Source of the DNA: Bacteroidota bacterium
GTDB taxonomy: Bacteria > Bacteroidota > Ignavibacteria > Kapaibacteriales > Kapaibacteriaceae
NCBI GenBank assembly: GCA_018266735.1
Contig: JAFDZT010000002.1
Location: 108,439 to 172,438, forward strand
DNA: 64,000 bases
Reading direction: 5' to 3'
Shown here: positions 53,403 to 62,300 of the stretch, in pieces
Position numbering within the stretch: position 1 is the stretch's first letter
How the letters are laid out: each line of letters opens with the position of its first letter
The notes under the pieces: model-generated
Told to the model about the DNA's origin: nothing
Seen by the model: the letters and a program-made list of their open reading frames with translations, nothing else
Database searches by the model: none
Made by a program: the position numbers and the translations under genes

Positions 53403-54947
53403 CTACTTGAAGATGATCGTGCTCTCTGCAGGAAAGATGTCCACGCGACGTGAGAGGGGATTCTCACGTGAACCGCTCACCGTCATCCCTACCGCCTCGA
53501 TACCCTTCCCTCGTGCCGTTACACGAGCGGGATCGATGCCGAAGGTGGCAAGGGTTGCCGCAACGGATTCTGCTCGTTGTTCGGATAGGACCTTGTTGAA
53601 TGGCACGGAACCGAGCATGTCGGCATAGCCCGCTACATCGAAGTTCACGGCCCGCATCCCGTACGTGGTGGCAAGTGCGCGAAGCGCGGCCACGGACGAA
53701 TCGGAGATACGGAATGAACCGCGCTCGAAGTAGAGCGATGCAAGCGGACGTCGTGTGTCGAACAGAGAGATCGTAAGGTGGAGAGGCGAGATGGTGTCGA
53801 GTGTGCGAATGCCCAGTACTTGATGTGCACGCACATACTGCGGCGCCGTTGCACTCACAGCATAGTGATGCTGCTGCGGAAGGACGATGCTGAAGGATCC
53901 ATCGATGGCCGTGGGTAGATGCAGCGTCGTGCACGTGTCCGTGTGTGACGTGTCGCGTACGGCAATGGCCGATGGGACGACCCGCTCCTTGTTGTAGGCA
54001 TCCTGCACCACACCGGTGAACACGCAATACGGGCGAGGTCGTGCCGACTCCGGAAGGTCCACACGGTAGATGCCTTGCCGTTCGGCATCGGCGTCCCACG
54101 ATACGATGAGAGCTTCACGACCGTTGGGCAACAAACAGAAGGCCTTCTCTTCTTCCGAGCTGTTGATGCAGGGACCGAGGTTCACGGGAGTGGACCAGTT
54201 CGTCCATGTATCGTCGAGTCGACGGGTGACATAGAGATCCGTCTTGCCACGCCTGTCATCGAGTCCATTCGACGCATAGTACAACGTCACACCATCCGGT
54301 GCCAGATGTGGCGCGCCTTCGAAGCCCGCTGTGTTCACCGTTGGACCAAGGTTCATGGGTTCGGACCACACCGTGCCGCAGCGACGTGCCACGTAGAGAT
54401 CCAGATCGCCATATGCATCACCACGCTCGATGGCCAGTACGATCAACGTACCGGCATCATCCATGTGTCCGTAGAAGTTTCGTGCCACGCGTGGAACATT
54501 GGGCAGGACGATGGGTGTGATGGTCGAGAAGAGGGAATCGCGATGTGCTCGTGTAGCAATGCCGAAACAACGGGTGGTATCGCGACCACGGATGATGAAC
54601 GGACCATGCATCAGGGCACGACGTCCATCACTCGACATAGAGAAGATCACATCAGGGGCGCGGAACGTGGAGATCTTTTCCTGCCGTACTTCCATCCATT
54701 GTCCGTTCGATCCTTTGCGACTGACCCATACATCGTCGGGATCGTTCGCGCCCTCGACGTTCTCGGGATGCAGCTTCCGGTCCACATACAACGACGCACC
54801 ATCCCAAGCGAGCACGGGCATCGTTGTCGGTTGGAACCGATTCACCGTCTCGGGCAGGCGAGTCTTGGAACAGCCGTTGGGCTGGCAGAGAAGTGACGTA
54901 TGAAGTGTGACGAGTGACAGGCACAACGTCGCAAGTGGGAAGCGCAT
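53403..54947 (-). CDS. OmpA-family protein with PD40 beta-propeller
   Basis: A 514-residue envelope protein. Signal peptide MRFPLATLCLSLVTLHTSLLCQ; the ATG at 54947 is chosen since an upstream TTG adds only two residues. Residues ~60-300 contain PD40 blades (APDGVTLYYASNGLDDRRGKTDLYVTRR). Residues ~310-390 resemble a carboxypeptidase-regulatory-like domain (CVFTGVVQDAYNKERVVPSAIAV). The C-terminal ~110 residues are an OmpA peptidoglycan-binding domain (FDVAGYADMLGSVPFNKVLSEQRAESVAATL..GKGIEAVG). Such proteins anchor the outer membrane in Bacteroidota. A TAACTTTG -7 element lies 3 nt before the start codon. Confidence 0.87.
   Translation of the reverse strand: MRFPLATLCLSLVTLHTSLLCQPNGCSKTRLPETVNRFQPTTMPVLAWDGASLYVDRKLHPENVEGANDPDDVWVSRKGSNGQWMEVRQEKISTFRAPDVIFSMSSDGRRALMHGPFIIRGRDTTRCFGIATRAHRDSLFSTITPIVLPNVPRVARNFYGHMDDAGTLIVLAIERGDAYGDLDLYVARRCGTVWSEPMNLGPTVNTAGFEGAPHLAPDGVTLYYASNGLDDRRGKTDLYVTRRLDDTWTNWSTPVNLGPCINSSEEEKAFCLLPNGREALIVSWDADAERQGIYRVDLPESARPRPYCVFTGVVQDAYNKERVVPSAIAVRDTSHTDTCTTLHLPTAIDGSFSIVLPQQHHYAVSATAPQYVRAHQVLGIRTLDTISPLHLTISLFDTRRPLASLYFERGSFRISDSSVAALRALATTYGMRAVNFDVAGYADMLGSVPFNKVLSEQRAESVAATLATFGIDPARVTARGKGIEAVGMTVSGSRENPLSRRVDIFPAESTIIFK
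54893..54920 (-). repeat. heptamer-repeat fragment inside the OmpA-like signal peptide codons
   Basis: The plus strand here reads GAAGTGACG, then GTGTGACGAGTGACAGG, matching the AGTGAC units seen at 46109-46202 and 56811-56885. On the coding strand it gives the LSLVTLHTSL part of the signal peptide. Confidence 0.6.
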
Positions 54948-54950
54948 CCT

Positions 54951-54958
54951 CAAAGTTA
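54951..54958 (-). promoter_or_regulatory. -7 element of the OmpA-like gene
   Basis: TAACTTTG on the minus strand, an exact TAnnTTTG match, ending 3 nt before the ATG at 54947. It overlaps the last codons and the stop of recX, so the OmpA-like gene can be transcribed separately from recA-recX. Confidence 0.58.
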
Positions 54959-55525
54959 CGAAGGGAGCGACGTGAGCACGTCTTTGATCACGGGCCAGGG
55001 ATAGCCGCGATACTGCAGGAAGCGGATGAGCTTGTCGACGCGTTCCTTGTCGGAAAGGTCTGCCTTCATCATGCGGAGCTTCTTGTGCGCTACGGCCAGG
55101 GCGGCCGCTCGGTCGGCATCATCGTCGACGTCGTTGGCGAGCACGGTATCGATCACATCGGCGGGCACGCCTTTCTGGGTAAGTTTCTGCGCCATGGCGC
55201 GGCGCGACATCGGCCGTTGTTCTTTTGATGCCGCCACGAAGCGCTCAGCGAAGAGTCGATCGTCGAGCAATCGGAACTCGTAGAGCCACTCCACCACACC
55301 ATCGATCTCTTCGGCAGTGTAGTCGAGCGAGCGGTAGTGGTCGCGCACCTGTCGTTCGGTGCGTGGCTTATACGTCACGTATCCATAGGCCTTCTGTCGT
55401 AACGACATACGCCGGTCCTCGCCGCGTAAGGTCGCAGCAAGGTCCGGCGTAAGTGGAATGCCTTTTCGTAATCCGAGCGACGTGGCAATGTCGATAGAAC
55501 ATGCCGCGAAGAACACATCATCCAC
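54956..55525 (-). CDS. recX: regulatory protein RecX (start codon uncertain)
   Basis: Modulates RecA filaments. From the GTG at 55525 the protein is 189 residues with three helical repeats (SLRQKAYGYVTYKPRTERQVRDHY, LLDDRLFAERFVAA, MSRRAMAQKLTQKGV). The open frame continues upstream to a stop at 55627, and its translation just before this GTG, IITAIRRTKRTAERCSIYV, matches the normal RecX N-terminus (compare B. subtilis ITKI...ERVNIFLDEKYAF). No ATG, GTG or TTG exists in that extension. The true start may be an ATC at 55579 or 55576, giving about 207 residues. It lies immediately downstream of recA. Confidence 0.85.
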   Translation of the reverse strand: MDDVFFAACSIDIATSLGLRKGIPLTPDLAATLRGEDRRMSLRQKAYGYVTYKPRTERQVRDHYRSLDYTAEEIDGVVEWLYEFRLLDDRLFAERFVAASKEQRPMSRRAMAQKLTQKGVPADVIDTVLANDVDDDADRAAALAVAHKKLRMMKADLSDKERVDKLIRFLQYRGYPWPVIKDVLTSLPS

Positions 55526-55593
55526 GTAGATCGAACACCGTTCCGCTGTGCGTTTGGTGCGTCGGATCGCCGTGATGATGCCGGGGGCGGAGG

Positions 55594-56691
55594 TTACTCT
55601 TTCTTCGAGCTTTTCGATGTCGACTCAACTCCGTTCTTCACCTTCGGTGGCATGTGCAGCAGTGCGCGTACTTCCGATTCAAGGGCGGCTTGCAGCTCCG
55701 GCGTATCTGTCAGAAGCTTGCGCATACCATCTCGACCTTGCACACGCTCTTCCTGGAACGAGAACCACGAGCCGGACTTCGTGATCACACCGCTTTCAAC
55801 GGCCACGTCGATCATGTCGCCCAGCTTCGAGATACCTTCGTTGTACATGATGTCGAATTCGGCCTCCTTGAAGGGCGGCGCCACCTTGTTCTTCACGATC
55901 TTGGCCCGCACGCGGTTCCCAACGATCTCGGTACCGTCCTTGATCACATCCTTCCGACGTACATCGATCCGCACCGAAGCATAGTACTTCAGTGCATTTC
56001 CACCCGTCGTTGTTTCGGGATTGCCGTAGATCACACCGATCTTCGAGCGCAACTGGTTCGTGAAGATCACGGTCGTGTTCGAGCGACCGATCGCCGCATT
56101 CAGCTTACGCATGGCCTGACTCATCAAGCGTGCTTGCGAGCCCATCTGTGCGTCACCCATGTCGCCTTCGATCTCGACGCGTGGTGTAAGAGCGGCCACG
56201 GAGTCAACGATCACCACGTCGATCGCGCCGGAACGCACGAGCGTTTCAACGATCTCAAGTGCCTGCTCGCCGAACTCGGGTTGCGACAGAAGGAGATTGT
56301 TCAGGTCCACTCCCAATCGCTGCGCATAGTTCACATCCAGGGCATGTTCCGTGTCGACGAATGCCGCAAGTCCGCCGGCCTTCTGCGCTTCGGCGATCAC
56401 TTGCAAACACACCGTCGTCTTTCCGGACGATTCCGGTCCGTAGATCTCGATGATCCGACCGCGCGGCACGCCGCCGATCCCAATGGCCGCATCCAGCGAC
56501 AAACACCCTGTGGAGATCGCATCGATCTGCACAACGTTCGTGTCGCTCAGTCGCATGATCGACCCTTTGCCGAACTGCTTTTCGATCTGGTCGATGGCCA
56601 ATTGCGCCGCTTTGCTGCGTGCGTCGTTCGTACTGCCGATCGTACCGGCTGCTTTGCCGGATTTGACGTCGGTCTTTGCTTCAGAACTCAT
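55594..56691 (-). CDS. recA: recombinase RecA
   Basis: ATP-dependent strand-exchange protein, 365 residues. Walker [10 protein letters not shown] at 85-93, [17 protein letters not shown], loop 1 and loop 2 regions ([43 protein letters not shown]), and [12 protein letters not shown]. The ATG at 56691 gives the standard N-terminus with a Ser/Thr/Lys-rich 25-residue lead; the frame upstream is non-homologous. No recognisable SOS box upstream. recX follows. Confidence 0.97.
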   Translation of the reverse strand: MSSEAKTDVKSGKAAGTIGSTNDARSKAAQLAIDQIEKQFGKGSIMRLSDTNVVQIDAISTGCLSLDAAIGIGGVPRGRIIEIYGPESSGKTTVCLQVIAEAQKAGGLAAFVDTEHALDVNYAQRLGVDLNNLLLSQPEFGEQALEIVETLVRSGAIDVVIVDSVAALTPRVEIEGDMGDAQMGSQARLMSQAMRKLNAAIGRSNTTVIFTNQLRSKIGVIYGNPETTTGGNALKYYASVRIDVRRKDVIKDGTEIVGNRVRAKIVKNKVAPPFKEAEFDIMYNEGISKLGDMIDVAVESGVITKSGSWFSFQEERVQGRDGMRKLLTDTPELQAALESEVRALLHMPPKVKNGVESTSKSSKKE

Positions 56692-56810
56692 GATGGGTAC
56701 ACTGGAAAGATTGGAACATATCGTTGCGAGGTCATAGTGCAGACAACCGTCCACAGCGTGACAAATTACTGATTGGGCAGGGCGGCAGGGAGGGAAGTTT
56801 TCCACTCGCC

Positions 56811-56885
56811 AGTGATCACTTGTCACTCGTCACTTGTCACTTGTCACTTCGTGCTTGTCACATGTCACTCATCACTTGTCACTTC
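56811..56885 (+). repeat. tandem ACTTGTC heptamer repeat upstream of comEC
   Basis: About 75 bases of GTCACTT/GTCACTC units, the reverse complement of the repeat after ispH. It fills the region just before the comEC ATG. Translated in the comEC frame it would read as [10 protein letters not shown] repeats, which is why the longer frame from 56724 is not accepted as coding. Confidence 0.82.
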
Positions 56886-56891
56886 CTCGGT

Positions 56892-58679
56892 ATGCTCCCC
56901 ACGCCTCCTCCCGCCCTTCGCCTGTTGATCCTTGTGATCGCGACCATGCTCGCTGCGGGGTCTGTTGCACCACGAATGGGACCATTGGCTCCTTTGTTGT
57001 TCCCCCTCTCTGCCATGGTCCTTGCTGCCGTTGGTGTGTGGACCGCACGTCGTGGATCTTGGGATACGGCGCGGACGCTTGGGGGTGTGGGCACGGGCAT
57101 GATGTTGGGTCTGTTGATGTCGCAATCACAGCTTCCCACACCACACCGCTATCCGCCCTGGGTTCCTGCCCGCATCGAAGGGGTGATCGTCGGCATGCGA
57201 GAACGTCCGATGCGCTTGCAGATCCATGGAGAGGTGGATCGACAGGATCTGCCGCCGATGCGCGACACCGATGTGTTGGTGCGCGTATCGCAGGTGGATC
57301 CGATCCGCGCATCGCTCACCGTTGGTTCGACCGTTGTCGTGGATGGCATGGCTCGCATTCCAACACCGTTCCACCTGCCCACGGAGCCGAACGAAGAGGC
57401 TGTGCTCGCCTCGATGGGCGTGCAATGGTCGGCTAGGGCCCGCGCTTCCGATGTGCATCCCGGCTTCGCCGTTTCTTCATGGCATCGTTGGCTCGGTACG
57501 GCACGGCGCGCCGTGAACGAGGCCATACGCACGGTCGTGGACACGAGCGTTGCACCCATTGCCATGGCCCTCATCACCGGAGATCGGACACAGATCTCGT
57601 ACGACCGACGTTCCGCCTACGCTGCGGCGGGAACGGCGCACATGCTCAGTGTGAGCGGATCACATGTGGCTTTGATCCTTGCCATCCTGTTGCTCATGCT
57701 TGCACGCCTTCGCACGTCGATGGTGCGACTCGTGATCGCCGCCGTGCTCATCGCCGCCTATGTGGTGTTCACCGGGGCAGAGCCCCCGGCCGTACGAGCT
57801 GCCGTGATGGGCATTGCTGCCATTGGCGGGCGGCATGCGCAACGTCGGGTCGACGGCCTCAACATCTGGGCCCTTACGATGCTTGTGATGCTCTGCATAA
57901 CGCCGACCATGATCACGTCGGTGAGCTTCCAGCTCTCCGCATGGGCCACGCTCGGACTCATCGTCTTGCCGCCACGCCTCCTTGCCATGTGTCAGCGGTG
58001 CACGCTCCGACGCGCACGCTGGAAACGCGCACTAGCCGCGGCCATCTGCGTGCCGGTGGCGGCCAATGCGGCCATTGCCATCCCGGCCGCGCTGACATTT
58101 GAAACGGTGTCGCTCGTTTCGCCGCTGGTGAACCTCGTTGTGGTCCCGCTCATGTCGGCCGGAATGGTCTTCACCCTGCTCGCCCTCGCATGCACCGTCG
58201 TGGCCCCGGTGGTGGCGCCGTTGTACGGACTGTGCGCCTCGTGGTGCTTGGAGGTGGCCGACATGTTGACGCGAGGTGCGGCAATGTTCCGACCCGACGT
58301 TGATGCGACGGCCGCCATCATCGTCGCTGTCCTCATCGCCATTGGGACGTGGTGGGTGGGTGGCACGTCGGCATGGAAGCACGTCGTTGGTCGATCGACC
58401 GCGCTGGCCCTCGCCATTGGACTCCTCTTCGTCGTTCCGAGGACGGGAACCGATCGCACCGTGGCAACGTTCGTGCGGGAGGATTGCATCGTCCACGTCT
58501 ATCCGTTGCCCCGAGAGCGGACGTTGGTGCGCATCGTCGGACGTCGGAATGATGCGGCCATCCGCGATATTGCGCTCCACCAGTTCATTGCAACGCTATC
58601 ACGTCCCACTGTCCAACGGTCGAGCTTGTATGTCAGCGATCGAGATCACACCAGCTTTCACCGACCCTCGCCTCCGTAG
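56892..58679 (+). CDS. ComEC/Rec2 family DNA-uptake channel, short form
   Basis: A 595-residue inner-membrane protein. N-terminal helices lead to a ~100-residue OB-like domain, then the Competence domain with GTAHMLSVSGSHVALILAI, TGAEPPAVRAAVMG and later multiple helices. The C-terminal metallo-beta-lactamase domain of long ComEC is absent; the protein ends about 70 residues after the last helix. Needed for natural transformation in relatives. The ATG at 56892 is used because the upstream frame consists of the repeat. It overlaps the next gene by 50 bases. Confidence 0.82.
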   Translation: MLPTPPPALRLLILVIATMLAAGSVAPRMGPLAPLLFPLSAMVLAAVGVWTARRGSWDTARTLGGVGTGMMLGLLMSQSQLPTPHRYPPWVPARIEGVIVGMRERPMRLQIHGEVDRQDLPPMRDTDVLVRVSQVDPIRASLTVGSTVVVDGMARIPTPFHLPTEPNEEAVLASMGVQWSARARASDVHPGFAVSSWHRWLGTARRAVNEAIRTVVDTSVAPIAMALITGDRTQISYDRRSAYAAAGTAHMLSVSGSHVALILAILLLMLARLRTSMVRLVIAAVLIAAYVVFTGAEPPAVRAAVMGIAAIGGRHAQRRVDGLNIWALTMLVMLCITPTMITSVSFQLSAWATLGLIVLPPRLLAMCQRCTLRRARWKRALAAAICVPVAANAAIAIPAALTFETVSLVSPLVNLVVVPLMSAGMVFTLLALACTVVAPVVAPLYGLCASWCLEVADMLTRGAAMFRPDVDATAAIIVAVLIAIGTWWVGGTSAWKHVVGRSTALALAIGLLFVVPRTGTDRTVATFVREDCIVHVYPLPRERTLVRIVGRRNDAAIRDIALHQFIATLSRPTVQRSSLYVSDRDHTSFHRPSPP

Positions 58680-59355
58680 CGGGGTCACGCAGACCAATCG
58701 CGACCGTTTCCCATTGCCCGGCCTCACGTTCTCAACCTCCAACGGCGTCTCCGTGGCCCTCGTGGGCGCCTCACGCGCGGCGCTGGCCCTTGAGATCGGC
58801 GCAGAGCCCGACCAACTGCAATTCATGCGACAGGTGCATGGCGCCACGGTCGTTCGCATCGACCATTGCATTCCTCCGCCCGAGGCCGACGCGCTGATCA
58901 CAAACGTGCCGGGTATCGTCCTGTGTGCGACCATTGCCGACTGTTGCGCCGTGCTGCTCTATGATGCAGACCATCAGGCCGTCGCCGCCGTCCACTCAGG
59001 CTGGCGGGGGACGCAGGCCAACATCGTTGCCGCGGCCGTGCAGGCGATGTCGGAGGCCTACGGGTCCGACCCTTGCCACCTTGCCGCCTTCCTCTCGCCT
59101 TGTGCCTCGGTGGACCGATACGAGGTAGGGGACGACGTAGCGGCCTTCTTCCCCGACCACATCCGCCGAACCGATGACGGGACCACGTTCTTTGACAACC
59201 ACGCGGCCATTCGCTCCGCTCTCGAGGGCACGGGCATTCCGGCCTCGCACATCGTTGCCGACCCCACCTGTACCATGATTGACCCCCGCTACCATTCGCA
59301 TCGGCGGGAGGGCGGCGCGGCGGGAAGGGGCGTGGGATTCATAGGGATTCGGTAA
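58630..59355 (+). CDS. PgeF-type polyphenol oxidase/purine nucleoside phosphorylase-like (laccase domain) protein
   Basis: A 241-residue protein of the YfiH/PgeF/LACC1 family (DUF152). Metal-site residues: His70 in RQVHGATV, Cys105 in TIADCCAVLL, His122 in AVHSGWRGTQANIV. Ends YHSHRREGGAAGRGVGFIGIR, as the family does. E. coli PgeF edits UDP-MurNAc wrongly charged with L-Ser; other members act on purine nucleosides. The start is at ATG 58630, inside the end of comEC; the longer frame is antisense-like. Confidence 0.88.
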   Translation: MSAIEITPAFTDPRLRSGVTQTNRDRFPLPGLTFSTSNGVSVALVGASRAALALEIGAEPDQLQFMRQVHGATVVRIDHCIPPPEADALITNVPGIVLCATIADCCAVLLYDADHQAVAAVHSGWRGTQANIVAAAVQAMSEAYGSDPCHLAAFLSPCASVDRYEVGDDVAAFFPDHIRRTDDGTTFFDNHAAIRSALEGTGIPASHIVADPTCTMIDPRYHSHRREGGAAGRGVGFIGIR

Positions 59356-59395
59356 TTTTACAAGATTGTCTCTTTAGACCAGAAAGACCCCAGAC

Positions 59396-62300
59396 ATGAT
59401 GTCGATGAACAGCGCATACGTCGATGAGCTCTACTTCGAATACTTGCGCGATCAAGACTCAGTGCCACCCGAGTGGCAAACCTTCTTCGCCTCCTACACC
59501 CCGGAGGCTCCGACCGTTGCCAACGACGGCGTGACGCAACGCACGGCGTCCGCTCCAAGCGCCCCTACGGCAGCTATGCCCCGTCCGGCAGCATCGGCAA
59601 CGACAAAGTTGCCCTTCCTTGGTCCGAACGATACGCTCGTACCATTGTCGAGCATCGGTGGCAAGATCGCCGAGAACATGATGGCCTCGCTCGATGTGCC
59701 CACGGCAACATCTGTGCGTTCCGTTCCCGTCAAGGCCCTCGAAGAGAACCGTCGCATCCTCAACAACGTGCTTGCAAGCAAGCGCGCGCCGAAACTGTCG
59801 TTCACCCACATCCTCGCCTGGGCCATCGTCAAGGCCGTGGAGCAAGTGGAGAACATGAACAACACGTACGGACTGCACGACGGCATCCATGTGAAGGTGC
59901 AACGCGGCTCGATCAATCTTGGACTGGCTGTCGACACCACCCGTCGCGACGGATCGCGTGTGTTGCTCGTTCCGAGCATCAAGGATGCCCAATCGCTTAC
60001 GTTCGCAGAATTCGCTCGCGCCTACGATGCCCTCATCGCCAAGGCACGCACGAACAAGCTCACGCCGGAAGATCTGATGGGTGCCACGGTCACGCTCACG
60101 AATCCGGGTATGATCGGCACCGTGATGTCGGTACCGCGACTCATGGACGGACAGGGGACGATCATTGCCGCCGGTTCGATCGAGTATCCGGCAGAGTTTC
60201 AGGCCATGTCACCCGATGTGCTTGCCACCCTTGCCGTCAGCAAGGTCGTCACCATCACGTCCACGTATGACCACCGCGTCATCCAGGGCGCCGAGTCGGG
60301 CGAGTTCCTGCAATACATGCACCAGCTCCTGCTGGGAGAGCATCGCTTCTACGACCAGATCTATGCGTCGATCGACGTGCACTTCGAGCCCATCCGCTGG
60401 AGCATCGATCGCGGGTCGAATCCGTTCCTCGCCGCAGACCAACCGGAGATCGTCGACAAAGAGGCACGCGTCCTGCAGATGATCCACGCCTTCCGCGTGC
60501 GCGGTCATTTGCTTGCCGATATCAATCCGCTCGGACAAGAGGCCTATCACTATCCGGAACTCGACCCGTCGTTCTACGACCTTACGATCTGGGACCTGGA
60601 CAGAGAGTTCGACACCGGTGGTTTTGGCGGCGTGAAGCGCGCCACACTGCGCACGATCCTCGACCTATTGCGCGAGACGTACTGTGATAAGATCGGCATC
60701 GAGTACATGCACATGCAGGACCCGGACAAGAAGTCGTGGGTTCTGAGCCGCGTCGAGGGCACTCGCTTGAAGATGGCCCTCTCGGCACAACAGAAACTTG
60801 AGACCTATCGCGAGCTCACGAAGGTGGAGCTCCTCGAGAACTTCCTGCACACGAAGTTCCTCGGGTCGAAACGATTCAGTCTGGAAGGCGGCGAGTCCAC
60901 CGTCATCATCTTGCAACAGATCCTTGACAATGCGGCCAATCACGATCTTTCCGGAGCCGTTGTCGGCATGGCACACCGAGGCCGACTGAATGTGCTCGTC
61001 AATATGATGGGCAAGCCGCTGGAGAAACTGTTCAACGAGTTCGAAGGAATGGCCGATCCGGACTCGTATCAAGGTTCAGGTGACGTGAAGTATCACCTTG
61101 GTGCAAAAGGCACCTATGTCTCTTCATCGAAGAAACAACTTCCAATGGTATTGGCGCCCAATCCGAGTCACCTCGAGGCTGTCAACCCCGTGGTCGAAGG
61201 GATGGCGCGAGCACTCACGGACGAAAGCGGTGATGCGACCAACTCGCTTGTCCTGCCCATTCTGATCCACGGCGACGCTGCCATGGCAGGTCAGGGCGTG
61301 GTCCCCGAAACGTTCAACATGGCCCGTCTGCGCGGATACCACACCGGTGGTTCCATCCACGTGGTGATCAACAACCAGATCGGCTTCACCACATCGCCCG
61401 AAGACTCCCGCTCCACGCCCTATGCAACGGGCATTGCCAAGATGTTGCAGGTACCTATCCTGCATGTGAACGGCGATGATCCCGAGGCATGTCGCGCGGC
61501 CGCAGAGTTCGCCTTTGCCTACCGCCAGACCTTCAAGGACGATGTGGTGATCGACATGTACTGTTACCGCAAGTACGGTCACAACGAGCAGGACGATCCC
61601 ACGGCAACGCAGCCGTTGCTCTACAAGAAGATCAAGAACATGGTCTCGGTCAGCAAGTCCTACCGTCAGCGACTCGTCACCGAAAAGGTCGCCGCCGAAG
61701 AAACGCTCGAGGCCATTTCGGCAGAAGAGCAGGCCGTGCTCGTGGCGGCCTTTGAGAATCGGGCCACTTCGAAGGGTGTTCCGGTGGCAACGCAGGAATT
61801 CAATTTGTTCTCGCCTGTGGCAACGGCGGTTGAGAAGCCGACCCTTGACCACATCATGGAGACCATCTGCTCCGTGCATGATGGATTCAACATCCATGCA
61901 AAGGTGAAGTCCGAGATGGAGAAACGTCGGGCATCCTTTGCCGACGGACATGTGCAGTGGGGAACGGCCGAGGCACTTGCCTTCGGATCGTTGTTGCTGG
62001 AAGGACATACCGTTCGCATCACCGGACAGGACACGGGTCGCGGTACCTTCAACCACCGTCAGGCCGTGCACACCGACATCGTGAACGAAACAGAGTATGT
62101 GCCCCTTGCCGCCTTGCCCGGCGCCACAGCACGCTTCCATATTCACGACTCGCCGCTCAGCGAATACGCTGTACTCGGCTTCGAATATGGCTACAGCACG
62201 GTGGCGAAGAACGGGATCACGGCATGGGAGGCGCAGTTCGGCGACTTTGCCAATGGCGCCCAGATCATCATCGACCAGTTCATCAGCAGTGCCGAAGAGA

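Noticed and set aside
56724..56891. 56-residue N-terminal extension of ComEC
   Set aside because: Its codons are mostly the dispersed heptamer repeat ([10 protein letters not shown]), and a normal ComEC begins at the ATG at 56892.
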